The translations under genes and the position numbers were made by a program. This document shows, piece by piece, positions 7,943 through 17,200 of a stretch of DNA of 43,935 bases. The stretch lies in NCBI GenBank assembly GCA_024693845.1, contig JAILKJ010000032.1:1-43935 (forward strand). The letters are read 5' to 3'. The number at the start of each line of letters is the position of its first letter. Positions within the stretch are counted from its first letter, which is position 1. Under the pieces are notes generated by a model. It was not told the DNA's origin. It did no database searches and saw only the letters and a list, made by a program, of their open reading frames with translations. This DNA is from Lachnospiraceae bacterium (lineage in GTDB: Bacteria; Bacillota; Clostridia; Lachnospirales; Lachnospiraceae).

Positions 7943-9856
7943 TTATCCTCCGTTTTCAGTCAGTTTAATGAAATCCTGTATAGGCAGGGGTCTGGAAAAA
8001 TAATAGCCCTGCAGATAATCCACGCCCAGCCTTTCCAGAAGCTTCACCTGCTGAGGCGTTTCCACGCCCTCCACCAGGATCTTTCTGCCCAGCTGTCGGA
8101 TCATTCTTACGTTATTCTCCAAAACAATGAGCCCCAGCCCGCTCTTTTCCGCCCCCCAAAGAATGCTCTTGTCGATCTTGATCACATCCAGATCCATGGA
8201 CAGGATGGCACTCAGGTTGGAATACCCCGTTCCGTAATCGTCCATGGAGAACTGGAAACCTTCTTTTTTCAGATCCCGGATCACCCGGGCAAAGAGCTTA
8301 TCGTCACCGGCTGCCACGGATTCCGTGATCTCGAAATTGATCCTGTCCTTGCGGACTCCGTAGGATTCCACGATGCTGTTGATATGCTCCACAAAGCCTT
8401 TCTTCATGCACTGCAGCACGGAAAGGTTCACATTGATATGGTGCAGGTGGCATTTTTCTATATATCCGTCCCGGATAAAGTTGCAAACCTGACCCAGAAC
8501 GAAATCGTCCACGTCATCGATGAGGCCCAATGCCTCGGTGATGGGGATGAACTCGTCGGGATAGATCATGCCCAGTACGTTATCGTGCATGCGCAGCAGT
8601 GCCTCGGCACCGTGCAGGGTTTTGTCCAGATGATAGGTAGGCTGGAAATAGACCTCGAAGCTGCCCTTTTCCAGACCCTTTGTTACCGCATCCTCCACGG
8701 CGCGGCGTCTGAGCAGATAGTCCAGATCGTCCTCGATGAGGATCCTTTTTTCCTCCTCGTTCCTGATGGGACTGTCGATCATGTAAAGCGCTTCATCGGC
8801 GCTGCCGATCTTGTCCGGCGTTTCGGACATCATGATCTGAGCCGTTACGGGGATGGGGATGTCACCCACCAGGAAGGGTTCCGTGAACCTTTCGTCGATG
8901 GTATGGATCAGCTCCATAACCTCCTCCATGCTCTTATAGTAGGTAACGATCACAAAGCAGCCCGGGTTTGGCGTATAGATCCGGTACCGGGGCACAAGTG
9001 TTTTCAGGTAATCACCGATGGCAAGGTAGAGCCGGTCGGAACGTTCCGAACCCGTCATCTTGCCCAGGTAGGAGGTATCGCTCAATCTTACCACGGTAAT
9101 ATAGGAATGGTGTCTGTTGAGGATCGCTGCCGAAAGATCCATCCTCAGTGCTGCCCGGTTATATACTCCGCTGGCGGCATCAATGCGGTCATCCTCATTT
9201 TCCACCACCATCATAACGCCGGTAAAGCCCAGGCACTCGATCAGCACCTCGATCCGAAGATCCTTGAATACCAGCTGCAGCATAACGCCCACAGCCACCA
9301 GCACAAAGGAAAACAGCAGCACCGCTTTGCGCTTTTGGGAAAGCACCTGCCAGGAATAGAACATGATGATAAAGGTCATCACATAGTAGACAGCCGCCGC
9401 CAGATAGATGATGGTCTCACCCCAATGGCGATGAAAGCTTCCCACCGCATCCACTTTGTAGACCCAGTGGGTAATGGGGTTGAGTAATACCAGGATCTCA
9501 GTGAAAACAAAAAGAAGGGAAAGACGCAGGGTACGCATCTTGTTTACCCGAAGAGAGGAACCGCAAACGCTTCCCACATAGTAAAAGAACATGGGACAGA
9601 GGGCCGTATGAGTCAGGAAATAAATGAAACGGAAATCGGTATGCAGCCGCTCGCCCATCGGACTGGGATAGATGGCCGTAGTACTGTTTACGATCCCGCA
9701 GAGCGCATTAACGGAAAGCAGCACCATAATGACCAGAAACAACTTGTTACTGACCCTGTCGGTACGCTTTTGTATCAGCGTATATATGATGTCCGTAATA
9801 CAGATCAGAAGGGCCGCGATACTGAATCCGAGGCCTAACTGCAACATATCTATCAT
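7943..9856 (-). CDS. Membrane-anchored degenerate GGDEF plus EAL protein (c-di-GMP phosphodiesterase)
   Basis: 637 aa from the ATG at 9856, chosen because GGAGG sits 4 bp before it; a TTG 15 bp earlier overlaps the mutS stop but has no better ribosome site. About seven membrane segments fill residues 1-225. Next is a GGDEF-like domain whose active-site motif is replaced by NPGCF, so it should not make c-di-GMP. The C-terminal EAL domain keeps EALLRM, NVNLS, FEITES, DDYGTGYSNL, IKIDKSIL, VEGVET and LQGYYFSRP, so metal-binding and catalytic residues look intact. Expected role: hydrolysis of c-di-GMP at the membrane. Its place between mutS and mutL, a few bases from each, is unusual. Confidence 0.88.
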   Translation of the reverse strand: MIDMLQLGLGFSIAALLICITDIIYTLIQKRTDRVSNKLFLVIMVLLSVNALCGIVNSTTAIYPSPMGERLHTDFRFIYFLTHTALCPMFFYYVGSVCGSSLRVNKMRTLRLSLLFVFTEILVLLNPITHWVYKVDAVGSFHRHWGETIIYLAAAVYYVMTFIIMFYSWQVLSQKRKAVLLFSFVLVAVGVMLQLVFKDLRIEVLIECLGFTGVMMVVENEDDRIDAASGVYNRAALRMDLSAAILNRHHSYITVVRLSDTSYLGKMTGSERSDRLYLAIGDYLKTLVPRYRIYTPNPGCFVIVTYYKSMEEVMELIHTIDERFTEPFLVGDIPIPVTAQIMMSETPDKIGSADEALYMIDSPIRNEEEKRILIEDDLDYLLRRRAVEDAVTKGLEKGSFEVYFQPTYHLDKTLHGAEALLRMHDNVLGMIYPDEFIPITEALGLIDDVDDFVLGQVCNFIRDGYIEKCHLHHINVNLSVLQCMKKGFVEHINSIVESYGVRKDRINFEITESVAAGDDKLFARVIRDLKKEGFQFSMDDYGTGYSNLSAILSMDLDVIKIDKSILWGAEKSGLGLIVLENNVRMIRQLGRKILVEGVETPQQVKLLERLGVDYLQGYYFSRPLPIQDFIKLTENGG

Positions 9857-9867
9857 GTTTCCTCCGT

Positions 9868-12549
9868 TCAACCGCTCCAGCGGTTCTTAACCATGTTCTG
9901 CAGCTTATACAGGGTGTTCATGGCATCCAGCGGTGTCATGGTACTGATCTCGATCTTGGAAAGCTCCCGGATCACATCCTCATCGGTTGCGGTATCAAAG
10001 AGGGACAGCTGTCCCAGATCCACCTCATCGTATTTAGGATGCTTCACCTTCGCTCTGCCGCCCCCCGCTGCGGCGTCCTTGCCGCCGGCCACCTCAATGC
10101 TCTGGATATTCTGGGTGATATCACTGCCGATAAGCTGGGATACGATCTCCTTGGCCCGGTCTATGACCATATCCGGCACGCCTGCCAGCTTTGCCACCTG
10201 GATACCGTAACTCTTATCCGCACCGCCCCGGATGATCTTGCGCAAAAATACGATATCATCGCCCTTTTCTTTAACGGCGATGCAATAGTTGTTCACATTG
10301 TCGATCTTGCCCTCCAGCTCCGTCAGCTCATGGTAGTGGGTGGCAAACAAAGTCTTGGCACCCAGAAGCCGCTTATTGGAGATATGCTCCACCACTGCCC
10401 AGGCAATGGACAGACCGTCATAGGTTGAGGTTCCCCGTCCGATCTCATCCAGGATCAGAAGGCTCTTTGACGTGGCATTTCTGAGGATATTAGCCACCTC
10501 GTTCATCTCTACCATAAAGGTAGATTGTCCGCTGGCCAGATCGTCCGAAGCGCCTACTCTTGTAAAGATCCTGTCCACGATACCGATGCGGGCACTTTTC
10601 GCCGGAACAAAGCTTCCGATCTGGGCCATGAGAACGATCAGGGCGCTTTGGCGCATATAGGTGGACTTACCTGCCATATTGGGGCCCGTGATGATGCTGA
10701 TCAGATGCTTGCCGCCGTCCAGGAAGGTATCGTTGGCGATAAAGAGCCCACTGTCCATCATCTGTTCCACTACGGGATGACGTCCCTCCTTGATATCGAT
10801 CACGCCCTTCTGATCGATCTTGGGGCGCACATATCGCCTGGTCTCCGCCACGTAGGCAAGGGAGGCAAAGACGTCGATGGCCGCCACTGCCTTGGCGGTC
10901 CTCTGGATCCGCTCCACAGCTGCAGCCGCCTGATCACGCACCGAAACAAAGAGCTCGTATTCCAGATTATACAGCTTATCCTCGGCGTTTAAGATGGTAT
11001 TTTCCATCTCCTTGAGCTTGTCGGTGGTAAAACGCTCCGCATTGGTAAGAGTCTGCTTGCGGATATAGTCATCGGGCACCTGTCCCAGGTTGGAATTGGT
11101 GACCTCGATATAATAGCCGAATACTTTATTGTACTTGATCCTCAGATTCTTGATGCCTGTACGCTCTTTTTCCTCGCTCTCCAGATCCGCCAGCCACTGA
11201 CGTCCCTTGGTCTTGGCCATCCTGAGCATATCCGCTTCCTCGGAAAAGCCCTCCCGGATGATACCGCCCTCCCGAAGAGTCAGGGGAGGCTCTTCCACTA
11301 TGGCATCCTCGATGAGCTTCCGGATATCCTCCAGGGGATCCAGGTCGTCGCAGATCTCCTTCAGCAGGCTGCTCTCAAAGGAGGAAAGCACCATTTTGAT
11401 GGGTTCCAGCATGGAAAGGGAATTGCGGAAGGCGATCATATCCCTGGGATTGACAGTACCGAAGCTGATCTTTCCCAGTAGTCTTTCCAGGTCATAGATG
11501 GGGCCCAGATACTCACGAAGTTCGTCCCTGTCCACCATATGGGAATTAAGCTCTTCCACTGCATCCAGGCGCCGCAGGATCTGTTCCTGGTCGATCAGGG
11601 GCTGCTCCAGGTAGGAGCGAAGGAGTCTTGAACCCATGGCCGTCTTGGTCTTGTCCAAAACCCACAGAAGCGAGCCTCTCTTCTGCTTTTCCCGCATGGT
11701 CTCGCAGATCTCCAGATTCCGCCTGGTGAAACCGTCCAGCAGCATGTAACGGCTGGCAAGGTAAGGCACCACCCTGGTGATATGGGAAAGGTCACTCTTT
11801 TGCGTCTCCATGAGATAGCTCAGGGTTGCTCCCGCCGAAATGGCTCCTGCGGGAAAATCCCCGATCCCCAGAGCGGTCAGGGAGCTTACGGAAAAATGCT
11901 TCTCCAGAAGCTTATGACACTGGCTTTCTTCGAAATAACGATTATCAAGGCTTCCCACATGGATCCCCATCCGGTCCCGAAGCTCGGAAACCGGGAAACC
12001 GGAAACCAGGAAGCTTTCGTTGCAGATGATCTCCGAGGGAGCATATTTCTGGATCTCATCCATGAGATTCTTGGCGGAGGACAGCTCCGTAACGTAAAAG
12101 TCTCCCGTCAGGGCATCGCAAGCCGCCAGACCCGTGGTATCGTCCAGATAGGTGATGCACATCAGATAGTTGTTACGGCCCTCCTCTAAGAAAAGCATAT
12201 TGAGGTTGGTTCCGGGGGTTACGATCCTGGTAACCTCACGCTTGACAAGTCCCTTGGCCAGCTTCGGATCCTCCACCTGCTCGCAGATCGCCACCTTGTA
12301 GCCTCTTTCCACCAGCCTGGGCAGATAGGAATCCACCGCATGAAAGGGTACGCCGCACATGGGCGCCCTTTCCTCCAGGCCGCAGCTTTTGCCTGTCAGG
12401 GTAAGCTCAAGTTCCTTGGAAACCACCTTGGCATCCTCGAAGAACATTTCGTAGAAATCGCCGAGACGATAGAACAAAATGCAGTCCGGATACTGGGCTT
12501 TGGTCTCCATATATTTTTGCATCATGGGCGAAAGTTTTTCGTCCGCCAT
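9868..12549 (-). CDS. mutS: DNA mismatch repair protein MutS
   Basis: 893 aa. The start at 12549 is chosen over an in-frame start 18 codons upstream because AGAGGAAC precedes it and MutS proteins begin near this MADEKLSPMM. The mismatch-reading F-Y-E lies in LGDFYEMF (about 29-36). The ATPase has Walker A GPNMAGKS (622-629), Walker B LLILDEIGRGTS and the TFATHYHEL-type segment. A C-terminal QLSLF (847-851) matches the beta-clamp motif seen in Firmicute MutS. It recognises mispairs and recruits MutL. Its stop nearly touches the following EAL gene. Confidence 0.97.
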   Translation of the reverse strand: MADEKLSPMMQKYMETKAQYPDCILFYRLGDFYEMFFEDAKVVSKELELTLTGKSCGLEERAPMCGVPFHAVDSYLPRLVERGYKVAICEQVEDPKLAKGLVKREVTRIVTPGTNLNMLFLEEGRNNYLMCITYLDDTTGLAACDALTGDFYVTELSSAKNLMDEIQKYAPSEIICNESFLVSGFPVSELRDRMGIHVGSLDNRYFEESQCHKLLEKHFSVSSLTALGIGDFPAGAISAGATLSYLMETQKSDLSHITRVVPYLASRYMLLDGFTRRNLEICETMREKQKRGSLLWVLDKTKTAMGSRLLRSYLEQPLIDQEQILRRLDAVEELNSHMVDRDELREYLGPIYDLERLLGKISFGTVNPRDMIAFRNSLSMLEPIKMVLSSFESSLLKEICDDLDPLEDIRKLIEDAIVEEPPLTLREGGIIREGFSEEADMLRMAKTKGRQWLADLESEEKERTGIKNLRIKYNKVFGYYIEVTNSNLGQVPDDYIRKQTLTNAERFTTDKLKEMENTILNAEDKLYNLEYELFVSVRDQAAAAVERIQRTAKAVAAIDVFASLAYVAETRRYVRPKIDQKGVIDIKEGRHPVVEQMMDSGLFIANDTFLDGGKHLISIITGPNMAGKSTYMRQSALIVLMAQIGSFVPAKSARIGIVDRIFTRVGASDDLASGQSTFMVEMNEVANILRNATSKSLLILDEIGRGTSTYDGLSIAWAVVEHISNKRLLGAKTLFATHYHELTELEGKIDNVNNYCIAVKEKGDDIVFLRKIIRGGADKSYGIQVAKLAGVPDMVIDRAKEIVSQLIGSDITQNIQSIEVAGGKDAAAGGGRAKVKHPKYDEVDLGQLSLFDTATDEDVIRELSKIEISTMTPLDAMNTLYKLQNMVKNRWSG

Positions 12550-12566
12550 ATTTCGTTCCTCTTTCG

Positions 12567-14003
12567 TTATACTTTTTTTCCTACATAGTAGAAGCCCCGG
12601 CACTCCGCAAGCCGGATGGGAAGGATCTGTCCGATCAGGGACGGATCACCCGGAAAATGCACAATGGTGTTGTTGGAAAGACGCCCTGTCAGCAGGGATG
12701 AGTCATGTTCGTTGACCTCCTCAACGAGGGCCTCCATCACTTCTCCCTCGTAGCGTCCCGCTCTGTTCCTGGCACTTTGCTGCACCTCGGAGAGCACCAT
12801 ATCAAAATGCTTCTTTGCGGTCTTTTCATCCACCTGCTCCATTTTGGCCGCAGGGGTACCTGTTCTGATGGAATAGATAAAGGTGAAGGCATTTTCAAAC
12901 TCCGCCTTCCGGATCACATCTATTGTTTCCTCCACATCGGAAAGCTCCTCACCCGGAAAGCCGACGATGATATCGGTGGTAAGAGCCAGGTCGGGGATCT
13001 TTTCCCTGAGCTTTCTTGTCAGGAGCAGATAATCCTCCTTGGTATAATGGCGGTTCATCGCCTTCAGGATCCGGTCCGATCCGGACTGCAGTGCCAGATG
13101 CAGATGTCTGCAGATCTTGGTGCTGCCTGCCATCACATCGATGAGCTCGTCGGAAAGATCCTTGGGATGGGAGGACATGAAACGGATCCGCTCTATGCCG
13201 TCCACCTTTTCGACCTCCCTCAGCAGCGAAGGAAAATTCATCTCACCGTCCAGGTCATTACCGTAGGAGTTGACATTCTGTCCCAGGAGCATTACCTCCT
13301 TGACTCCCTCCGATGCAAGGCGCTCCACCTCTCTTATGATATCTTTTGCATTCCTGCTTCTCTCTCTTCCCCTCACATAGGGAACAATGCAATAGCTGCA
13401 GAAATTATTGCAGCCGAACATGATATTGACACCGGATTTAAAGGGATATTTCCGGCTGACGGGAAGTTCCTCAACGATTCCCTTTTCCTGCTTCCAGACA
13501 CTGATGATCATGCGGTTAGACTGCAGCATATCACAGACCAGCCTGGGAAAAGTGTACAGGTTGTGGGTACCGAAAAGCAGATCCACGAAGCGGTAGCTTT
13601 TACGGATCTTCTCGATCACGGCCTCCTCCTGCATCATGCAACCGCAGAGCGCGATCTTCATATCGGGATTGCGTCTCTTGTAACCGTGCAGGGTTCCCAG
13701 TCTTCCGTAAACACGCTGGTTGGCATGATCCCGGACGGTACAGGTGTTGTACACCACAAAGTCCGCGTTTTCATCCTCTCCCTTATCTTCAAAGCCCATC
13801 TGTAAAAGTACACCCAAAAGCTTTTCCGAATCCCTGGCATTCATCTGACAGCCAAAGGTTACTACACAGCAGGTCAGCTTCCTTCCAAGCTCTTTTTCCC
13901 GGCTTTCCACCAGCCTTCTGCCCTCTTCCAGATAGGGGCGCTGGTCCTCGGCTTCCCTGCCGCTATCGATATCCGCTATATCCCGGCGCATCATTTCATC
14001 CAT
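12567..14003 (-). CDS. miaB: tRNA-2-methylthio-N6-dimethylallyladenosine synthase
   Basis: 478 aa. The UPF0004 domain has its three cluster cysteines (C52 in FGCQMNARDSE, C88 in YNTCTV, C122 in LCGCMMQE). The radical-SAM domain has CNNFCSYC (C198, C202, C205), and a TRAM-like end follows. It uses two [4Fe-4S] clusters to add the methylthio group to the i6A37 made by MiaA. An N-terminal extension of about 40 charged residues precedes the core, as in many Clostridia. The ribosome site is weak. The stop is 17 bp before the mutS ATG. Confidence 0.97.
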   Translation of the reverse strand: MDEMMRRDIADIDSGREAEDQRPYLEEGRRLVESREKELGRKLTCCVVTFGCQMNARDSEKLLGVLLQMGFEDKGEDENADFVVYNTCTVRDHANQRVYGRLGTLHGYKRRNPDMKIALCGCMMQEEAVIEKIRKSYRFVDLLFGTHNLYTFPRLVCDMLQSNRMIISVWKQEKGIVEELPVSRKYPFKSGVNIMFGCNNFCSYCIVPYVRGRERSRNAKDIIREVERLASEGVKEVMLLGQNVNSYGNDLDGEMNFPSLLREVEKVDGIERIRFMSSHPKDLSDELIDVMAGSTKICRHLHLALQSGSDRILKAMNRHYTKEDYLLLTRKLREKIPDLALTTDIIVGFPGEELSDVEETIDVIRKAEFENAFTFIYSIRTGTPAAKMEQVDEKTAKKHFDMVLSEVQQSARNRAGRYEGEVMEALVEEVNEHDSSLLTGRLSNNTIVHFPGDPSLIGQILPIRLAECRGFYYVGKKV

Positions 14004-14026
14004 ACTTATATCTGTCCCTGTTTCTC

Positions 14027-14632
14027 TTACTTTCTTTCATCAAGCGGTCTGATCAGTCGATCCGGCGTGATCAGACACTCTATCTTCCTGTCGGTCTCCT
14101 CCATGGGGATCAGTCCCGTATCCACCAGCTGGCAGGAAAACAGCATGGCGGCCATTGGCATTTCGATCCCCTCAATGCTTTTCAGGAACCTGTCATAAAA
14201 GCCCTTGCCGTAGCCGATCCTGGCTCCCTCCTCATCAAAGGCAACCCCGGGAACCAGCAAAAAAGATTTGCAATTAGTTAGCATAAGCTTACTTTCTTCC
14301 CGCGGTGCCGGCTCCCGGATCCCCTTGTAGCCTTCCATAAGATCCGCCGGATCTTCGATGCGGTAAAACTGCATCTTCTCACCCTCCACCCGGGGAAGAT
14401 ATACCTCTTTGCCGCTCTTTAAGGCATCGAGAATGAGAGACGTCGTATCCGTTTCACTTCCGTAGGAAGCATATAAAAGGACTTTGTCAGCCTCCCCATA
14501 GGCGGTCAGAAGTTGTATTTTTGAACAAAGCAGGGCGCTGTCACTTTTCCTCAGTTCATCGCTCATGGCGTCCCGAAGGGATAATACCTTCCTTCGCAGC
14601 GTCCGCTTTCTTTCTCTTACACTGTCATCCAT
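14027..14632 (-). CDS. 5-formyltetrahydrofolate cyclo-ligase
   Basis: 201 aa. Converts 5-formyl-THF to 5,10-methenyl-THF with ATP. The basic N-terminal RKRTLRRKVLSLRDAM, the middle VLLYASYGSETDT, and the C-terminal ARIGYGKGFYDRFL, which forms the nucleotide site, are the family hallmarks. It lies between a DUF896 gene (4 bp away) and miaB (23 bp), in the same direction, so it is probably co-transcribed. Normal length. Confidence 0.93.
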   Translation of the reverse strand: MDDSVRERKRTLRRKVLSLRDAMSDELRKSDSALLCSKIQLLTAYGEADKVLLYASYGSETDTTSLILDALKSGKEVYLPRVEGEKMQFYRIEDPADLMEGYKGIREPAPREESKLMLTNCKSFLLVPGVAFDEEGARIGYGKGFYDRFLKSIEGIEMPMAAMLFSCQLVDTGLIPMEETDRKIECLITPDRLIRPLDERK

Positions 14633-14636
14633 GGTC

Positions 14637-14858
14637 TCAGTTCAGTTCCTTACTTCCGTACTTCTCCCCGAGATTGACTACAGAGCCATCCTCCTGGACC
14701 ATATCGATCTGATTGAGCTGAGCCCGGAGGTTTCCGCGGACTGCCGCAAGATACTCCTCGCGAAGGAGCTTCTGCTCCATCTTTTCTTCCTCACTCAGGC
14801 CCTCTGCCTGGGATTTGTGATATAGTTCGTTGATCCTTTTGATCTTGTTTTCATCCAT
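14637..14858 (-). CDS. DUF896 (YnzC/UPF0291) small protein
   Basis: 73 aa, highly charged and helical. The N-terminal KIKRINELYHKSQAEGLSEEEKMEQKLLREEYLA and the following VRGNLRAQLN are the standard DUF896 sequence. Family members form a short helical hairpin; the cellular role is not established, though relatives in Bacillus are linked to the SOS response. It sits between proB (22 bp upstream) and the cyclo-ligase gene (4 bp downstream), probably in one transcript. Confidence 0.9.
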   Translation of the reverse strand: MDENKIKRINELYHKSQAEGLSEEEKMEQKLLREEYLAAVRGNLRAQLNQIDMVQEDGSVVNLGEKYGSKELN

Positions 14859-14880
14859 GTTCTCTTACCATACATCCGTC

Positions 14881-15729
14881 TTACTGATTCATATTCTCCA
14901 CAAAGGATAACAGGTCAAAACCCTCATCCTCATGAGCCGCAAACATGGTGCCCACTTCTCTTCCGTCCATGATCCTGTGCAGCACTCTCATATCCGCTGC
15001 ATTTGCAATGATCATATCCGCTCCCGAACAGGTGGCGATCTTGGCCGCCTGAAGCTTGGTGTTCATTCCGCCGGTACCCACCGATGACCCGGTGGTCTCT
15101 TTTCCCATATGCATGATACCGTCATCCAGTCTTTCCACGTAAGGAATGAACTTAGCATCGGGATTCTGCCTGGGATCATCCGTATAGAGGCCGTCGATAT
15201 CGGAAAGCAGTACCAGCAGGTCTGCCCCCACCAGGCTGGCCACGATAGCGGAAAGGCTGTCGTTATCACCGAACTCGATCTCATAGGTTGCGATGGTATC
15301 GTTCTCATTTACGATGGGGATCGCACCCAGGGTGAGCAGCTCCTGGAAGGTATTCTTGGCATTGAAGCGGTTCAGATCATCAATGATGGTATTCTTGGTC
15401 ATCAGGATCTGCGCCGCTGTATGATTGTATTCCGAAAACAGCTTTTGATAGGTCATCATCAGCCTTGCCTGACCTACTGCGGCACAAGCCTGCTTAACAG
15501 CGATCCTCTCCTCGCTTCTGTCCACTCCCAGAACACGGCGGCCAACGGAGATGGCACCGGAGGATACCAGGATGACCTCCTTATCCTGATTGTGGATGTT
15601 ACAGAGCTCTCTTACCAGAACATCGAGCTTTGTATAGTCCAGACCGCCTGTTTCGGCATGGGTCAGGGAGGAGGAACCGACCTTAACGACGATCCTCTTT
15701 TTTTCGGGTATTCTGTCTCTTGGATTCAT
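14881..15729 (-). CDS. proB: Glutamate 5-kinase, short form without PUA domain
   Basis: 282 aa amino-acid kinase fold. RIVVKVGSSSLTH near the N-terminus, VSSGAISVGRRVLG, NENDTIATYEIEFGDNDSLSA and DIDGLYTDDPRQNPDA mark glutamate 5-kinase. The enzyme phosphorylates glutamate in the first step of proline synthesis. The protein ends soon after the kinase domain (GTGGMNTKLQAAK, then about 50 residues), so the C-terminal PUA domain of longer ProB proteins is absent; short forms are known. It lies 24 bp downstream of proA, the reverse of the common proB-proA order. Confidence 0.95.
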   Translation of the reverse strand: MNPRDRIPEKKRIVVKVGSSSLTHAETGGLDYTKLDVLVRELCNIHNQDKEVILVSSGAISVGRRVLGVDRSEERIAVKQACAAVGQARLMMTYQKLFSEYNHTAAQILMTKNTIIDDLNRFNAKNTFQELLTLGAIPIVNENDTIATYEIEFGDNDSLSAIVASLVGADLLVLLSDIDGLYTDDPRQNPDAKFIPYVERLDDGIMHMGKETTGSSVGTGGMNTKLQAAKIATCSGADMIIANAADMRVLHRIMDGREVGTMFAAHEDEGFDLLSFVENMNQ

Positions 15730-15753
15730 GACTGTATATTATTCCTTTCTCTT

Positions 15754-17058
15754 TCAGATATCCCTGAAATGGAACTGGGCACGGCCCGACGCATAATCTC
15801 CCACAATCTGTCCGTTGCCTGTCAGCTTATATTTGTAGGTCACAAGACCCTCAAGTCCCACCGGACCTCTGGCATGAAGCTTGCCTGTACTGATGCCTAC
15901 CTCGGCACCGAAGCCGTAACGGAAGCCGTCCGAGAAGCGTGTGGAACAGTTGCGGTAAACCCCGGCGGAATCCACCAGCTGCATAAAGCGCTCAGCTGCC
16001 GCATCATCCCCGGTCAGGATCGCATCCGTATGATGAGACCCGTAGCGGTTGATATGGGCGATAGCCGCATCCACATCATCTACCACGCCTACGGAAACCA
16101 CCAGGTCCAGATACTCCTTAAAGTCCTCTACTTCAACCTTCTCTACGCTGGCGCCTTCCATCTGCGCCCTGCATTTTTCCATGATCTGTGCCGCCTGTCC
16201 TGCCGCATTCATTCGAATGCCGTTTTCAGCCAGCGCCTTGCAGAGCCGGGGAAGGAATTCCTCCGCGATCTTCTTATGTACCAGAAGGGTCTCTACGGCG
16301 TTGCAGGCAGCCGTGTACTGCATCTTGGCATCCAGGATGATCCTGATGGCAGCTTCCTGATCAGCCGCCTCATCCACATAGATATGGCAGATGCCGTCCG
16401 CATGTCCCATTACCGGGATCTTGGTATGGTCCATGATATATCTTACGAACTGATTGGATCCCCGGGGGATCAAAAGGTCCACTTCCCTGTCGCACTGCAG
16501 CAGCTCATCGATCTCGCTGTGGGTTTCCGCCAGCAGCAGGGCCCCCTTGGGATAACCGCAGTCCACCACCGCTTTTTCGATCACGGAAAACAGATACCTG
16601 TTTGTATTGGCTGTTTCCTTTCCGCCCTTTAAGATGGCACAGTTACCGCTCTTGATACAAAGGGATGCGATCTGTACCATGGCATCGGGACGTGCCTCAA
16701 AGATCACGCCTATGACGCCGATGGGGGTCGTCACCCTTGTAAGCTCCAGTCCCTCATCCATCATCCTGTGAAGCGTTACACGCCCCAGGGGATCGGGAAG
16801 TTCCTGTAGCTGCCGTATGCCGCTCTGAACATCCCGGAGCTTATTATCATCAAATTTCAGACGCTTGACTACCGGCGCGGGAACTCCATCCTCCTCAGCC
16901 TTGGCAAGGTCGATCTTATTCTGTGCAAAAATCTCATCCGCATGGTTTCCCAGTGCCTTTGCCACAGCTTCGAGAGCCCTGTTCCTGACCTCGATGGTGG
17001 TGGACGCCACATAAGGGGATACCAGCTTCATTTCTTTCACGTCATCTCTGATGGCCAT
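15754..17058 (-). CDS. proA: Gamma-glutamyl phosphate reductase
   Basis: 434 aa aldehyde-dehydrogenase-like enzyme that reduces gamma-glutamyl phosphate to the semialdehyde with NADPH. Signature stretches are TPIGVIGVIFEARPDA, ILKGGKETANTNR, LLIPRGSNQFVRYI, and AACNAVETLLVHK, which carries the catalytic cysteine. A strong GGAGGAAG lies just before the ATG, and a good promoter (17101-17129) lies about 45 bp upstream. It is probably the first gene of a long transcript running proA-proB-DUF896-cyclo-ligase-miaB-mutS and on. Confidence 0.97.
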   Translation of the reverse strand: MAIRDDVKEMKLVSPYVASTTIEVRNRALEAVAKALGNHADEIFAQNKIDLAKAEEDGVPAPVVKRLKFDDNKLRDVQSGIRQLQELPDPLGRVTLHRMMDEGLELTRVTTPIGVIGVIFEARPDAMVQIASLCIKSGNCAILKGGKETANTNRYLFSVIEKAVVDCGYPKGALLLAETHSEIDELLQCDREVDLLIPRGSNQFVRYIMDHTKIPVMGHADGICHIYVDEAADQEAAIRIILDAKMQYTAACNAVETLLVHKKIAEEFLPRLCKALAENGIRMNAAGQAAQIMEKCRAQMEGASVEKVEVEDFKEYLDLVVSVGVVDDVDAAIAHINRYGSHHTDAILTGDDAAAERFMQLVDSAGVYRNCSTRFSDGFRYGFGAEVGISTGKLHARGPVGLEGLVTYKYKLTGNGQIVGDYASGRAQFHFRDI

Positions 17059-17100
17059 TTTCTTCCTCCGTCTCTTTTTCCGATGATCCGTACCTCAACC

Positions 17101-17129
17101 ATTGTAATATGCTTTACCCGTAATTTCAA
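17101..17129 (-). promoter_or_regulatory. SigA-type promoter upstream of proA
   Basis: On the minus strand TTGAAA (17129-17124) and TACAAT (17106-17101) are separated by 17 bp, close to the consensus. It lies between the terminator of the NlpC/P60 gene and the proA ribosome site. Confidence 0.7.
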
Positions 17130-17136
17130 GAAAATA

Positions 17137-17168
17137 CAGGAAAAGGCGCCTGCTTTTGCAAGCGCCTT
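17137..17168 (-). terminator. Rho-independent terminator after the NlpC/P60 gene
   Basis: On the minus strand AAGGCGCTTGC and GCAGGCGCCTT form an 11-bp stem with one G-U pair and an AAAA loop, followed by TTTTCC. It lies about 30 bp past the stop of the hydrolase gene and separates it from the proA promoter. Confidence 0.85.
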
Positions 17169-17200
17169 ATCATACTCTTATTGCGTATTCACCGATCCCA

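Noticed and set aside
7712-9487. Plus-strand frame of 591 aa
   Set aside because: Antisense to the EAL gene and the start of mutL, no recognisable domain; a by-product of codon bias.
12550-12603. Longer N-terminus for MutS
   Set aside because: The extra 18 codons overlap the end of miaB; the ribosome site and family start support 12549.
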